Shown piece by piece: positions 1 to 7,546 of a stretch of 54,061 nt of DNA; positions within the stretch are counted from its first letter, which is position 1, and every line of letters begins with the position of its first letter. This stretch comes from a virus. The stretch covers positions 1 through 54,061 of IMG/VR virus record IMGVR_UViG_3300041809_003422; one strand, 5' to 3'. Position numbers and translations under genes: made by a program. The notes under the pieces were generated by a model. The model had not been told where the DNA came from, made no database searches, and saw nothing but the letters and a program-made list of their open reading frames with translations.

Positions 1-336
1 TCATACCGACCTGCGGCCGCCGATCGCGCCAGCCATCGCGCCGACCAAGAAGACACCGAGGCCCGCGATCGCCAGCCACCAGGTGTCGTAGTTGCCTTGT
101 TTGCGAGGCATATCGACCACCAGACCGTGCTTTGCATCGTATGCGAGGCACAGGGCAGGGCGGCCGGCGTCGGGCTCGACGGACTCGACCTGCAATTCGC
201 CGGCGCGGTTAAGGGCATCGATCTGGCGCACTTGGTCGCCGGCGTGAGACCAGGCGGCCCCGCCGTACCAGAGCGTCGCCGCGGCGATGGCCGCCGCCAG
301 GGCGATGACGACGACGGCGACGATCAACTGGAACAT
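1..336 (-). CDS. Small membrane protein, unknown function
   Basis: A 111-residue protein read leftward. I chose the ATG at 336 because the reading frame upstream overlaps the preceding gene; this start overlaps that gene's stop by 13 bases, the tight packing seen throughout this operon. The first 25 or so residues are a strong hydrophobic segment (starting MFQLIVAVVVIALAAA), and a second one lies near the C terminus (around TWWLAIAGLGVFLVGAMAG), so two membrane passes with a roughly 60-residue loop are predicted. It is the last gene seen downstream of the integrase. A holin-like or superinfection-exclusion role is possible from topology alone, but no family is recognised. Confidence 0.6.
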   Translation of the reverse strand: MFQLIVAVVVIALAAAIAAATLWYGGAAWSHAGDQVRQIDALNRAGELQVESVEPDAGRPALCLAYDAKHGLVVDMPRKQGNYDTWWLAIAGLGVFLVGAMAGAIGGRRSV

Positions 337-644
337 GAGTCGGTCACAGAGTCGCCTAGCCGCCAGACGCACTCGGCGCCGCGCAGCGCGATCTTGCCGA
401 ATGATCGGTCGCTGGCCGCTTCGAGCCGCGCTCGGCGACACACCATAAAGTGCACGCCGGCCGGCATCGTAGGGCTATCGATCAGCGCCTGGTTGTAGCC
501 ACGTCGCTCTGTGATGACGACGAAAAAGTGCGACGGCGGAGGATCGTCATCAATCAGACCAGGATCGCTGCGCCAGACTTCAATGGCGTCGTAGTCGGCG
601 ATCAGGCGACGGATCGCATATTCAAGCTCTGATCGTGTCGCCAT
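324..644 (-). CDS. Hypothetical protein downstream of integrase
   Basis: A 106-residue soluble protein starting with ATG at 644, overlapping the integrase stop by 23 bases and followed by an overlapping membrane-protein gene, so probably co-transcribed with the integrase. It has an acidic, proline-containing loop (IDDDPPPSHF) and a mixed alpha/beta-looking core. No domain is recognised. Confidence 0.6.
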   Translation of the reverse strand: MATRSELEYAIRRLIADYDAIEVWRSDPGLIDDDPPPSHFFVVITERRGYNQALIDSPTMPAGVHFMVCRRARLEAASDRSFGKIALRGAECVWRLGDSVTDSCSS

Positions 645-1722
645 TGGTCTCTCCGTACCGGCTCTCCAGCTTCAACGCCGCTTGTTCGGCCAGTTCGACC
701 CTCCCGCCGAGGTAATGGGCGTCCAGGATCGCCTCGACGTCCCGCAGGCTGTGGCCGGTGATCGAGGCGATCTGCGGCACCGAGCACTCCGAGAGCGCCA
801 GTCGCGTGACGGCGGTGCCGCGCAGGTCGTGGAAATGCCGGTCGTCGATCCCGGCGCGCTCGACCGCCCTGTAGAAGGACGACTTGAAGCCGTCCCGAGT
901 CCACGGATTGCCGGTGCTGCTGACGAGAATCGTATCGCCTACCCGCTCGACGCCGTCGAGGAAACGCTTGAGAGTAGCGCCGACCGGGATGCTGACTGCC
1001 TTGCCCGTCTTGCTTTGCACCAGGCGGATTGTCTTGCCGTCGTATGCGCTCCACGGCATCGCGAGGACGTCGCCCTGGCGCTGCCCGGTCCACAGGGCCA
1101 AGAGGACGACCGCCATGACCTCCAGCGACGCCGTCGACGCCAGGGAGCGCAGGTCGGGCTCCGTCCAAATGATGGCGGCGCGCCCGCCGCCTTTGTAGAG
1201 CCTACCGCCGCGCTCGCAGGGGTTCAGAGCAATGATCGAGCGATTCTTGGCCCACGACAGAACGCGCGCCAGGGTCGTCCACGCGTAGTCGGCGGCGCGC
1301 GGATGCGCAGACATGTCGTCGCGCCACTCCAAAAAATCTCCGCGGATCGCCGGGTCGGCCAGGGCGGCGATCGGAAGCGTGCCGAACTCGCTCTTGATGC
1401 GCTTCAAGTAGATTTCGTAGTTGGCGCGCGACGCCGCGCTCAGCCCGGTGAAGTCGGAAGAGGCCTTGTAGCGTTCCAGGATGCTCACCAGTTGGCCTTC
1501 CGGAGCCGTCTTGAGCTTTGAGACGGCGGCGTCGTAGGAGGCAGCGAATTCATGGCTGCCGGGATTCCCGACGAGCTTCGCCCCGCCCTCGCGGAGGTAG
1601 TGGTGGATCGTCACGCTGCCGTCGACGTGCCGCCGCTTGACGGTCTTAATGCCCTTGAGACGAACGCGCACGGCTGGATTTCCATTCTTCTCTCGCCGAC
1701 TGCGGCGTCGGAGTCGCCCCAA
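622..1722 (-). CDS. int: Tyrosine recombinase (phage integrase)
   Basis: This protein integrates and excises the phage DNA at a bacterial attachment site. The catalytic domain shows the full set of tyrosine recombinase residues: R215 in TGQRQGD, K238 in QSKTGK, H298 and R301 in HFHDLRG, H324 in ITGHS and the nucleophile Y337 in AHYLGG. Residues about 75-165 form the SAM-like core-binding domain. The 366-residue length is typical. The N terminus (basic GRLRRRSRREKNGNP) overlaps the upstream HTH gene by 77 bases in another frame, so a shorter start inside the overlap cannot be excluded. Its likely partner site is the tRNA-Lys 3' half at 53452-53501. Confidence 0.95.
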   Translation of the reverse strand: MGRLRRRSRREKNGNPAVRVRLKGIKTVKRRHVDGSVTIHHYLREGGAKLVGNPGSHEFAASYDAAVSKLKTAPEGQLVSILERYKASSDFTGLSAASRANYEIYLKRIKSEFGTLPIAALADPAIRGDFLEWRDDMSAHPRAADYAWTTLARVLSWAKNRSIIALNPCERGGRLYKGGGRAAIIWTEPDLRSLASTASLEVMAVVLLALWTGQRQGDVLAMPWSAYDGKTIRLVQSKTGKAVSIPVGATLKRFLDGVERVGDTILVSSTGNPWTRDGFKSSFYRAVERAGIDDRHFHDLRGTAVTRLALSECSVPQIASITGHSLRDVEAILDAHYLGGRVELAEQAALKLESRYGETNGDTIRA

Positions 1723-1942
1723 TTCCGCTCAGGCGGTCAAGCTTGGCGTCAATTGCCGCCCGGTCCCACCGCCTGGTGCCAAGGATCGCTGGCGGCATCC
1801 TGCCAGATCTAACCCACTGATTCCAGCTCGGGATTCCCACGCCACAATAATAGGCGGCCTCGCGCGCCGAAAGGAGCCGCGGTGCGAACGGAGGCGGTTC
1901 CGGCGTCAGATCGATCTCGGCGACGACACACTCGAAGGTCAT
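1646..1942 (-). CDS. HTH protein, excisionase-type
   Basis: A 98-residue DNA-binding protein encoded immediately before the integrase and overlapping it. Residues about 23-65 (LLSAREAAYYCGVG...W.RSGRMPP...GTRRWDRAAID) have the winged-helix pattern of AlpA/MerR-like excisionases: helix-turn-helix, a short wing with arginines, then a helix. The start is the ATG at 1942. A copy of the repeated AGTGATTCK element lies directly before this start and covers its ribosome-binding region. From position and fold it probably acts as the recombination directionality factor or a local regulator. Confidence 0.75.
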   Translation of the reverse strand: MTFECVVAEIDLTPEPPPFAPRLLSAREAAYYCGVGIPSWNQWVRSGRMPPAILGTRRWDRAAIDAKLDRLSGIGATPTPQSAREEWKSSRARSSQGH

Positions 1943-1952
1943 AGAATCACTC
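1943..1952 (-). repeat. Near-match to AGTGATTCG element at gene start
   Basis: Read leftward this is GAGTGATTCT, one mismatch from the repeated 9-mer core, placed directly before the ATG of the excisionase-type gene and in the divergent intergenic space shared with the gene at 2095. Confidence 0.5.
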
Positions 1953-2077
1953 ACGCGAACAACGCGAGAAACTGTCGAGCTGGCCCGTGAAAACGTCAAT
2001 CGACTATGCCGGGAAACGACGACCTGGCAGGGCGCGATGGACGCGCAGGCGCAGGCTGGATAATGTTGCGGAATCGT

Positions 2078-2093
2078 AGACGCAGGAGCGTCT
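2078..2093 (+). promoter_or_regulatory. Hairpin holding the ribosome-binding site
   Basis: A perfect 6-bp stem, AGACGC / GCGTCT, encloses the four-base loop AGGA, which is the Shine-Dalgarno core of the gene that starts at 2095, one base after the stem. Presenting the whole SD in a tetraloop directly before the start suggests translation control by RNA structure or a loop-binding factor. Confidence 0.5.
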
Positions 2094-2094
2094 C

Positions 2095-2469
2095 ATGACA
2101 GAGACAAAGCCCAAGCTTTCGGACACCTCGATGGACGACGTTTGGCATGCGCTATATTTCATTGCGTTTGCGTCCGTAGTTTTGGGCACCATCGGGTTCG
2201 TCAATTGGAGCCCCGACGAGCAGCAGAAGGCTGAATTCGCAAACACAAATCTGCTTTGCAAAATGGGGAAGGTCTGCTCAAGCTATCCGGACGTAAGGGA
2301 CATGTGCGCGACCGCCGGCAGCTTCGATAAGTGCATGGAGGTCAAGTACGGCAGCCGAGAAAAATACGACGCGACGAAGCTGGCCTGCACAAACGACGGC
2401 AAAATCCAGATTGACGAGTCCAAGATTCCCGGAACGGTTTCGTGCTGGGTCGCATGGATTAAGGGGTAG
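2095..2469 (+). CDS. Membrane-anchored cysteine-rich protein
   Basis: A 124-residue protein. Residues about 17-40 (YFIAFASVVLGTIGFV) form a single N-terminal membrane anchor, followed by a domain with six cysteines (in LLCKMG, KVCSS, DMCAT, DKCME, LACTN, VSCW), which in a periplasmic location could make three disulfides. It is divergent from the integrase operon and is followed by a tiny gene after a 3-base gap. A second copy with a frameshift sits at 53716-54061. The family is unknown; a lysogenic-conversion (moron) role is a guess from position and predicted export. Confidence 0.65.
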   Translation: MTETKPKLSDTSMDDVWHALYFIAFASVVLGTIGFVNWSPDEQQKAEFANTNLLCKMGKVCSSYPDVRDMCATAGSFDKCMEVKYGSREKYDATKLACTNDGKIQIDESKIPGTVSCWVAWIKG

Positions 2470-2472
2470 GCG

Positions 2473-2643
2473 ATGACTGAAGACGAGAAGCCGCCGGTCG
2501 ACATACCGCCTGAATCGGACGGGAAGCCACCTAAGGTCGCGAAACCAAATCCGAGTACTAGAGGCGAAGGAGATCGCAACAAACGCGTGGGGCGGAAGCC
2601 GCCACGGCCAACGCGCAAACCCAGACGCGAGGGGCGGAAGTGA
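2473..2643 (+). CDS. Small proline-rich basic protein
   Basis: A 56-residue frame beginning with ATG three bases after the preceding stop and ending 15 bases before a convergent gene. The N-terminal third is acidic (MTEDEKPP) and the C-terminal half is very basic and proline-rich (KPPRPTRKPRREGRK). It looks disordered. It may be a nucleic-acid-binding tail or a decayed piece; coupling to the upstream gene is the main support. Confidence 0.4.
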   Translation: MTEDEKPPVDIPPESDGKPPKVAKPNPSTRGEGDRNKRVGRKPPRPTRKPRREGRK

Positions 2644-2658
2644 GCCGCCAAGGTGAGT

Positions 2659-3375
2659 TCACCCGCCAAACGCGCTTTCGATCGCGAACAAGTCTACCTC
2701 GCCAAGATTTGATTCCGTTAGCAGCGCTTCCTCTGCCTCTTGCCTGGTCAACTCGTCGTGACGTAACTGAGCAATCCGAATGTCCCAGGCCTCGCGCTTG
2801 GACTCGACCTTCTTGGCCCTGATCCTGGCCTTCTTGAGCGTCTCGACGACATGATCGAGCACTCCGATTCCGCTAACGCTGACGTCAGGGCGCCCGACGA
2901 CGAAGCGATCAACGCGCACCATGTGCTGCCAGTTGTACTTACCAGACACCACACAGCGGAAAATCGGGATATCGCCGACGCGGTCCTGGGTCGAGATCGA
3001 ATGGAAGATGACCGGAATCCTTGTCAGCCCATGCTGCGCGGCGATCTCGTCCACCATCGGCGTGTCAGGCGCGGAATTCGTCGCCACGATGCGAGCGTTC
3101 GGACCGTCCAGGATGACGCTCAGGCCGGCCTTCTTGAGGCGGTCGACCAGGTGTTCGGTCCAATCGCGCCGGTTCTGGACATGCCACTCAATCGCGCAGT
3201 CGTATCGGCTAACGGTCTTTCCGGCGACGATCGCAGCCTTGATGAACGGGACGTCTTCAATCGTCGAGCCGTCCCATGCCTCCAGTCCGTCGACGAGCCG
3301 CTTCTGCCAGTCGCCGCGCGTCAAGGTGCGAGCGATCTCCTGATCCGACGGGCACGGGTAGGTGGTGTACGTCAC
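2659..3375 (-). CDS. Hypothetical protein, last gene of leftward early operon
   Basis: A 238-residue soluble protein starting with ATG at 3375 and overlapping the stop of the next upstream gene by four bases. It is rich in charged residues with a helical, lysine-rich C-terminal part (ETLKKARIRAKKVESKREAW and an EAEEALL stretch). No catalytic motif or family was recognised. Confidence 0.65.
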   Translation of the reverse strand: MTYTTYPCPSDQEIARTLTRGDWQKRLVDGLEAWDGSTIEDVPFIKAAIVAGKTVSRYDCAIEWHVQNRRDWTEHLVDRLKKAGLSVILDGPNARIVATNSAPDTPMVDEIAAQHGLTRIPVIFHSISTQDRVGDIPIFRCVVSGKYNWQHMVRVDRFVVGRPDVSVSGIGVLDHVVETLKKARIRAKKVESKREAWDIRIAQLRHDELTRQEAEEALLTESNLGEVDLFAIESAFGG

Positions 3376-3593
3376 GGCTCAACCGTCCTGCCGAATTCCC
3401 TCATCTTGGCGGCCAGTTCGTAGGTGCTGAGAACGACCCTAGAGCGGCCATCCTGATCGATCGTCACGACTTGCGCGAACCGCCGCCGATCCAGGCGATC
3501 CCAGTAGGCGCCTTCGACAGCGGCCTCCAGCGTGTCGAACTCGCGCTCCTCGATGCCGGAAGGGCCAAAGCCCTCGACGAAGAACTTGGCCAT
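3372..3593 (-). CDS. Hypothetical small protein
   Basis: A 73-residue protein (MAKFFVEGFGPSG...) with a predicted beta-hairpin then helix pattern, ending with ATGA-type overlap into the next gene. It starts five bases after the upstream stop. No family recognised; support comes from operon packing and codon use. Confidence 0.55.
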   Translation of the reverse strand: MAKFFVEGFGPSGIEEREFDTLEAAVEGAYWDRLDRRRFAQVVTIDQDGRSRVVLSTYELAAKMREFGRTVEP

Positions 3594-3597
3594 GGCG

Positions 3598-3846
3598 TCA
3601 CGCCTCCTCGAACTTAAAGCTCCACTGGTCGACGTAGACCTTGCCTGACAGGTCGAGCGCGTCGGCGTCGGTGCGCCTAGACCACCCAGCCAGGCGCGCC
3701 GCCTCCCGCGCCATGATCCGATTCTGAATCGAATGGATGTCGCGGCAGTGCTCGGCCAGGTCGCAAGGATGCTCGACCGGCAGGGCGCTGAGAGCCGACC
3801 AGAGATCAGCCGTCAGCTTAAGAGCGGCGCGCTCGGCGGGGGTCAT
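3598..3846 (-). CDS. Hypothetical small protein
   Basis: An 82-residue mostly helical protein with a cluster of His and Cys (VEHPCDLAEHCRDIH) that could bind a metal. It sits between two other small genes of the leftward operon with gaps of four bases. Function unknown. Confidence 0.55.
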   Translation of the reverse strand: MTPAERAALKLTADLWSALSALPVEHPCDLAEHCRDIHSIQNRIMAREAARLAGWSRRTDADALDLSGKVYVDQWSFKFEEA

Positions 3847-3850
3847 GGCG

Positions 3851-4141
3851 TCACACCTCCTGAAACTCGACGGACCAGAAGCCGTCTTTGACTTGGAAAG
3901 CTTTGAGCCTGAAAGAGCCGTGCACCTTGTCTATGCCGAGCCTCTTGGCGGCGGCATCCATGCGGCGCCACAAGATGGTGTGCTCAAGCTCTCCCCAGTC
4001 GGCATACTGGCAGCCCTCTCCATCCGGGCGCCGGCACGCGCAGGTCGGCCGCATCACGTCGGTGAGGTCGATCTGACCGCCATGCCGGCAGTCTTCGAAG
4101 GCCATCTGGCTGCCGCACAGCTTGCGATCTTCAGTGGTCAT
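3851..4141 (-). CDS. Hypothetical Cys-rich protein
   Basis: A 96-residue protein with an N-terminal cysteine/histidine cluster (KLCGSQ, EDCRHGG, PTCACRR, EGCQY) suggestive of a small zinc-binding module, followed by a beta-rich C terminus (HGSFRLKAFQVKDGFWSVEF). Its start overlaps the stop of the upstream gene by four bases. No named family recognised. Confidence 0.55.
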   Translation of the reverse strand: MTTEDRKLCGSQMAFEDCRHGGQIDLTDVMRPTCACRRPDGEGCQYADWGELEHTILWRRMDAAAKRLGIDKVHGSFRLKAFQVKDGFWSVEFQEV

Positions 4142-4350
4142 TGGCAGATCACTCGGTAGTGTTCGTGGATGTAAATGCGCGGCCGTCCGCCTTCCTCGCG
4201 CGGGTACTCGACGTGCATGTAGGCGGGCTCAGGCGCCGGCGGACGCTCGCCGTCTTGCTGGGCGTCGTTCTGGCCGCCCTTGCGAACATATCCCTCTGGC
4301 AGAGAGGGGATCATCGTACCGGCGACGAAAACCTTAGGAGCCTTGGTCAT
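4138..4350 (-). CDS. Hypothetical small protein
   Basis: A 70-residue protein. The frame extends further upstream, but the ATG at 4350 (MTKAPKVFVAG) gives the usual four-base overlap with the preceding gene and is preferred. The end has a run of histidine and tyrosine (IYIHEHYRVICQ). Function unknown. Confidence 0.5.
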   Translation of the reverse strand: MTKAPKVFVAGTMIPSLPEGYVRKGGQNDAQQDGERPPAPEPAYMHVEYPREEGGRPRIYIHEHYRVICQ

Positions 4351-4637
4351 GCTGCTACGCCCTTTAACTGCGTCCGCACACGGACGGAGTGCTCTAGGGC
4401 GCCAACGGTTACCTCGACCAATGAGCCGCCGCACCAGACACAGAATTTCTCCCCTGGCTGGGCTTCCGGGATCATCAGGTTCTTCGCCAGGTCCTGCTGT
4501 GCGTGGCGCAAGGCATTCTGAGCGGACGTGCGCTCGCGCTCGGCGTCTCGCAGCCTCTGCTCGGCGTCCTGCCAGTCCTTGAACTTCTTGGCGGTGCCTG
4601 GCGGCCCGCCCGCTTCAAGTTGAAAGCCCATAGACAT
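4347..4637 (-). CDS. Coiled-coil protein with CxxC knuckle
   Basis: A 96-residue protein: residues 18-55 are a charged coiled coil (FKDWQDAEQRLRDAERER...), followed by a FCVWCGG zinc-knuckle-like CxxC at about residues 66-71. Only one CxxC pair is visible, so metal binding would need dimerisation or other ligands. Unknown function. Confidence 0.55.
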   Translation of the reverse strand: MSMGFQLEAGGPPGTAKKFKDWQDAEQRLRDAERERTSAQNALRHAQQDLAKNLMIPEAQPGEKFCVWCGGSLVEVTVGALEHSVRVRTQLKGVAA

Positions 4638-4651
4638 GCTCCATCACTCCC

Positions 4652-5428
4652 TCAGAACGGCGCCCTCAGGTACGCATCCTGCGTCTTCGTCCACGCGATC
4701 GTCGCCGGGTCGCCGCGCTTGACGTGATCGGCCGGCTGCTTGCCGTCGGGCGTGTCCCAAACGCAGACTGTCAGCCCGGCAACCCCGTCGCCGAAAACCC
4801 TGTAGGCGATCGTGTCGGCGAGCAGCCCTGCGCCCATGCGCTCGGCGCGGCACGTCGAGGCGTCGACGACCTGGCCGATCCTCGCGAGCGCCGTGACGGC
4901 CGCCTCGATCGCCCTCTGTCCGTACACGTCGACCTCCGCCGACATGACGGCCGGTGCCGGCGACGTCACCGACGTCTTGAACGCCAACGTCTTGCCGGTC
5001 GTCGGGTCGGCGTCGACGCCGGGGATCGCGTCGGCAGGGATGCGCTGCTCGCGCGTCAGCGCCGCCGGCCGGCGAATGGGGCGTGCAGTCATCGGCTTAC
5101 TCTCCTGGTGAACCTGGTCGCCGCGGCGCACCTCGACGGTTTCGCCGCGAAGCCATCGCAAAGCGCGCTGGCCGTCGTACTCAGACGCCGTCGACGACAC
5201 GGAGAGCGAGGTGACGCCGATCGCTTCGTAGAGGTCCTCTTTAGTGTGGCTGGTGTCGCGCAGCGTCGCGAAGATCGCCTTGCGCGTGTCTGGATCGAGT
5301 TCGATCTGCTGCTGGAGCGAGGCGATCGCATCCGATGCCTCGTCGAACGATCTCACATATGGCTCATCGCAACGCGCCTTGATCGCAAGACGCTTGATGT
5401 AGCCAAGCTGATTGAGCGTCGCCGACAT
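4652..5428 (-). CDS. Hypothetical protein with N-terminal three-helix module
   Basis: A 258-residue protein starting with ATG at 5428, two bases downstream of the previous stop. The N terminus (SATLNQLGYIKRLAIKA...FDEASDAIASLQQQ) resembles the small helical module that recurs at protein ends in phage and bacterial proteins (Q..YIK.L....t...A...I..L). The middle is proline-rich and probably a linker, and the C-terminal 90 residues (YGQRAIEAAVTALARIGQVV...) form a separate domain. No catalytic residues are apparent. Confidence 0.6.
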   Translation of the reverse strand: MSATLNQLGYIKRLAIKARCDEPYVRSFDEASDAIASLQQQIELDPDTRKAIFATLRDTSHTKEDLYEAIGVTSLSVSSTASEYDGQRALRWLRGETVEVRRGDQVHQESKPMTARPIRRPAALTREQRIPADAIPGVDADPTTGKTLAFKTSVTSPAPAVMSAEVDVYGQRAIEAAVTALARIGQVVDASTCRAERMGAGLLADTIAYRVFGDGVAGLTVCVWDTPDGKQPADHVKRGDPATIAWTKTQDAYLRAPF

Positions 5429-5430
5429 GG

Positions 5431-5928
5431 TCAGCCCTTGAGTTCGTTCGAGAGCAACCCACCGGTGCCTGCCGATGGATCGACGACCAAGTCGCCATGT
5501 TCGAAGCGCCGAATCTGTTGCACTTGGACGTCGCTCAGATGCGTCTGATTGGCGATAAGCTGCTGAACCATGGCTCGGGCGACGTCGCGCTGCCTGGTCA
5601 TGTCTTCGAGCGCGGCGGCAGCGCTCGGATACTCGCATCGGAACTTGACGCCGACCAGTTCGAACGATGGCTCATCGCGCAGCGATCGCATGAACGACGG
5701 CACAGCGCTGAACGCGTCCGTATTGCGCTTCATCGCCCACTCGACCTCGTTAAAGAGGCGAGGACGCAGCGTAATCGCCACCGGCAGCCGGTCGCCGATG
5801 TCGGTCGTTAAGCGGCGCTCTTCCGCCGTGAACGATTGGAAATACATGAGGGCGACGACCATGCCATCAACGGTGCTCTGGAGCCTGCTGAAGGCCTCGT
5901 CTTCGATGGTTTTATGCTTGTCCATCAC
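5431..5928 (-). CDS. Hypothetical protein
   Basis: A 165-residue acidic, helix-rich soluble protein in the leftward early operon, starting at ATG 5928, with a C-terminal helical region (TRQRDVARAMVQQLIANQT). No family or motif recognised. Confidence 0.55.
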   Translation of the reverse strand: MMDKHKTIEDEAFSRLQSTVDGMVVALMYFQSFTAEERRLTTDIGDRLPVAITLRPRLFNEVEWAMKRNTDAFSAVPSFMRSLRDEPSFELVGVKFRCEYPSAAAALEDMTRQRDVARAMVQQLIANQTHLSDVQVQQIRRFEHGDLVVDPSAGTGGLLSNELKG

Positions 5929-5933
5929 GCATG

Positions 5934-6155
5934 CTACTTGAGGTCCACAAACCCGACAGGGCGCCGCTCGGGCGTCCGGAAAATCTTAACGCCGTTTGCG
6001 TCGACCAGGCCGGTGTCGACGTTGCCCGCGGCCTCATCGATGGCGACGATCGTCGCGTGGCGGCTGGACGGCTGACCGCTCGTCCACGACCAGCCAAAGG
6101 CGCAATCGTCTGCGATGTAGGCCTTCGGCTGGCGGGTGACGTAGCGGTCAGTCAT
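5934..6155 (-). CDS. Hypothetical small protein
   Basis: A 73-residue protein starting MTDRYVTRQPKAY. An alternative GTG at 6167 would add four residues and would directly abut the upstream stop; neither start has a strong ribosome site. A perfect GAGTGATTCGT element covers this start region. Function unknown. Confidence 0.5.
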   Translation of the reverse strand: MTDRYVTRQPKAYIADDCAFGWSWTSGQPSSRHATIVAIDEAAGNVDTGLVDANGVKIFRTPERRPVGFVDLK

Positions 6156-6158
6156 GCG

Positions 6159-6169
6159 ACGAATCACTC
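6159..6169 (-). repeat. AGTGATTCG element (perfect 11-mer)
   Basis: GAGTGATTCGT on the minus strand, overlapping the stop codon of one early gene and the start region of the next. One of 13 copies of the 9-mer core in the window. Confidence 0.8.
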
Positions 6170-6677
6170 ACTTCTTGGCGGCGGCAGCGGCAACCTGGGC
6201 GGCGGCGAGCGCGCCGGCGGAACCCGGCTTCGGCGTCGGCTGGGTCGGCGTGGCTGCGGGCGCCGGCTTGGCGGCAGGGACGGTCTTGGCTGCCGCGATC
6301 TGCGCAGCGGTGGCCGCGATGACTTCCTTGGCGACGATCACGGCCTCCTGCGTCGCGTCGAGATTCGGAACGGCTAGCAAAGCAGCCGCAACGGCGTCGA
6401 CCGACAGCAGATCGCCTTCGGCGTCGGCGACCTTGACGCCGACTGTGGCGAAATAGGACGCCGGATGCGTGACGTCGACGGTCAACCCCAACCGCGCGTT
6501 GAAGACGTAGTTTTTCTTGTCGACGGCGGCGCGCATCAGCGCCTTGAATTTCTGCGCCGGCGTCAAGGCGATCGCCGGGTGCGGCGGCTGCGCCGACGGC
6601 GTCATGTGCGGGTTCGGCATCCCTGCCGGGTGAGCCGGCGTCTGCGACGGGGTAGATTTGACTGCTGTGGTGGCCAT
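6168..6677 (-). CDS. Hypothetical Ala/Pro-rich protein
   Basis: A 169-residue protein. Residues 1-40 are low-complexity Pro/His/Ser, residues 40-125 look globular (TPAQKFKALMRAAVDKKNYVF...), and the tail is an Ala/Pro/Lys repeat region ending AAAAAKK. Abundant unknown phage proteins with this composition may be DNA-associated or structural, but nothing specific is visible. It is separated from the upstream gene by a 63-base gap that holds an AGTGATTCG element. Confidence 0.6.
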   Translation of the reverse strand: MATTAVKSTPSQTPAHPAGMPNPHMTPSAQPPHPAIALTPAQKFKALMRAAVDKKNYVFNARLGLTVDVTHPASYFATVGVKVADAEGDLLSVDAVAAALLAVPNLDATQEAVIVAKEVIAATAAQIAAAKTVPAAKPAPAATPTQPTPKPGSAGALAAAQVAAAAAKK

Positions 6678-6728
6678 CTGGTCTCTCCTAGACGGGTCGT
6701 GAATGCGTCCAAATCGGACTGAGTCGTT

Positions 6729-6739
6729 AGTGATTCGTC
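6729..6739 (+). repeat. AGTGATTCG element in gene junction
   Basis: TAGTGATTCGT on the plus strand, in the gap between the HTH gene ending at 6741 and the gene starting at 6677. It is the only intergenic copy that reads opposite to the local leftward transcription. Confidence 0.8.
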
Positions 6740-6740
6740 G

Positions 6741-6983
6741 TCAAGCGGCGATTGGCATCCGCTTGCGAAAAACGCCGTACGTGTTCCCCGGTTCGTAGCC
6801 GTAGATCGCGGCGATGGCGGCGAAGGTCGCGTCGTAGCCCTCGCGCAGCGTCAGCGCCCGCGTCACGTTCGTATTGCTGACGCCGATCAGCAGGGCGATC
6901 TTGGTCCGATCGCCAAGCTCAAGGCCGTTGGACAGCTTTGACGCCAGCCGGGCGCGCGTGATGATTTTGTCGTCGAGTCTCAT
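6741..6983 (-). CDS. Small HTH regulator
   Basis: An 80-residue protein starting MRLDDKIITRARLASK at 6983, with the four-base overlap to the upstream gene. Residues 12-55 (LASKLSNGLELGDRTKIALLIGVSNTNVTRAL) read as a helix-turn-helix, with the recognition helix around SNTNVTRAL, followed by a short helix and a basic tail. It resembles a minimal phage repressor or accessory DNA-binding protein. It sits directly downstream of the GcrA-like gene. Confidence 0.6.
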   Translation of the reverse strand: MRLDDKIITRARLASKLSNGLELGDRTKIALLIGVSNTNVTRALTLREGYDATFAAIAAIYGYEPGNTYGVFRKRMPIAA

Positions 6984-7546
6984 GCCGCCCTCCGGACGTA
7001 GACGACGCCGTGGTGATATTGGCAGTAGCTGGAGCGGCCCATCGTCGGCGCGCCGCAGCACGATCCGCCGTCGTCGATCCAGCGGCACTCGGCCGTCCGC
7101 GTCGCCAGGAATTCCACCCGCTTACTAGGCGGCTCGCCGGTGTGGTCGACGACCGGCGTCGGGAACCAATCGAATAGCGGCAGTCCGGTAGCGCGCACCG
7201 GAAGCGTGAAGGACCGCCCGAAGGTTCGCCGGCCGCCGACGGCAGCCCTGCCGACCGGCTTGAACGGCGTCGTCTTGGAAGAGCCCGCCAGCGAGATCGT
7301 CTCCACATGGGCGACCTTCTGTCGACCAGGGCGACGACCGTGGCCGGCGCCGAAGCGTTCGTCGCGAATGCGGCAGGCCTCGATGACCTCGGCGTTCAAA
7401 CGGCGACGCTGGCGGAGGATCACAGACAGGACGGCCGAGCGGCTGACGCCGAGCGGAGCGGCGATTTGCGAGGCGCTGGCGCCCGTCTTGAGAGCGGCGA
7501 CGACGGCGTCGACACGACCGCCAACGAGCCATTTCATCCGCATCAC
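6980..7546 (-). CDS. GcrA-like transcription regulator
   Basis: A 188-residue protein with the two-part layout of GcrA, the alphaproteobacterial cell-cycle regulator that binds RNA polymerase sigma-70 and prefers methylated GANTC sites. The N terminus (WLVGGRVDAVVAALKTGASASQIAAPLGVSRSAVLS, about residues 6-42) matches the GcrA helix-turn-helix pattern. The C terminus (ECRWIDDG...CCGAPT...SYCQYHH) matches the Cys/His sigma-binding domain, which in GcrA reads C.WP....FCG......YC..H. The start is GTG at 7546 or ATG at 7543. The linker is basic. This is the best candidate in the window for recognising the repeated GATTC-containing element. Confidence 0.75.
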   Translation of the reverse strand: MMRMKWLVGGRVDAVVAALKTGASASQIAAPLGVSRSAVLSVILRQRRRLNAEVIEACRIRDERFGAGHGRRPGRQKVAHVETISLAGSSKTTPFKPVGRAAVGGRRTFGRSFTLPVRATGLPLFDWFPTPVVDHTGEPPSKRVEFLATRTAECRWIDDGGSCCGAPTMGRSSYCQYHHGVVYVRRAA

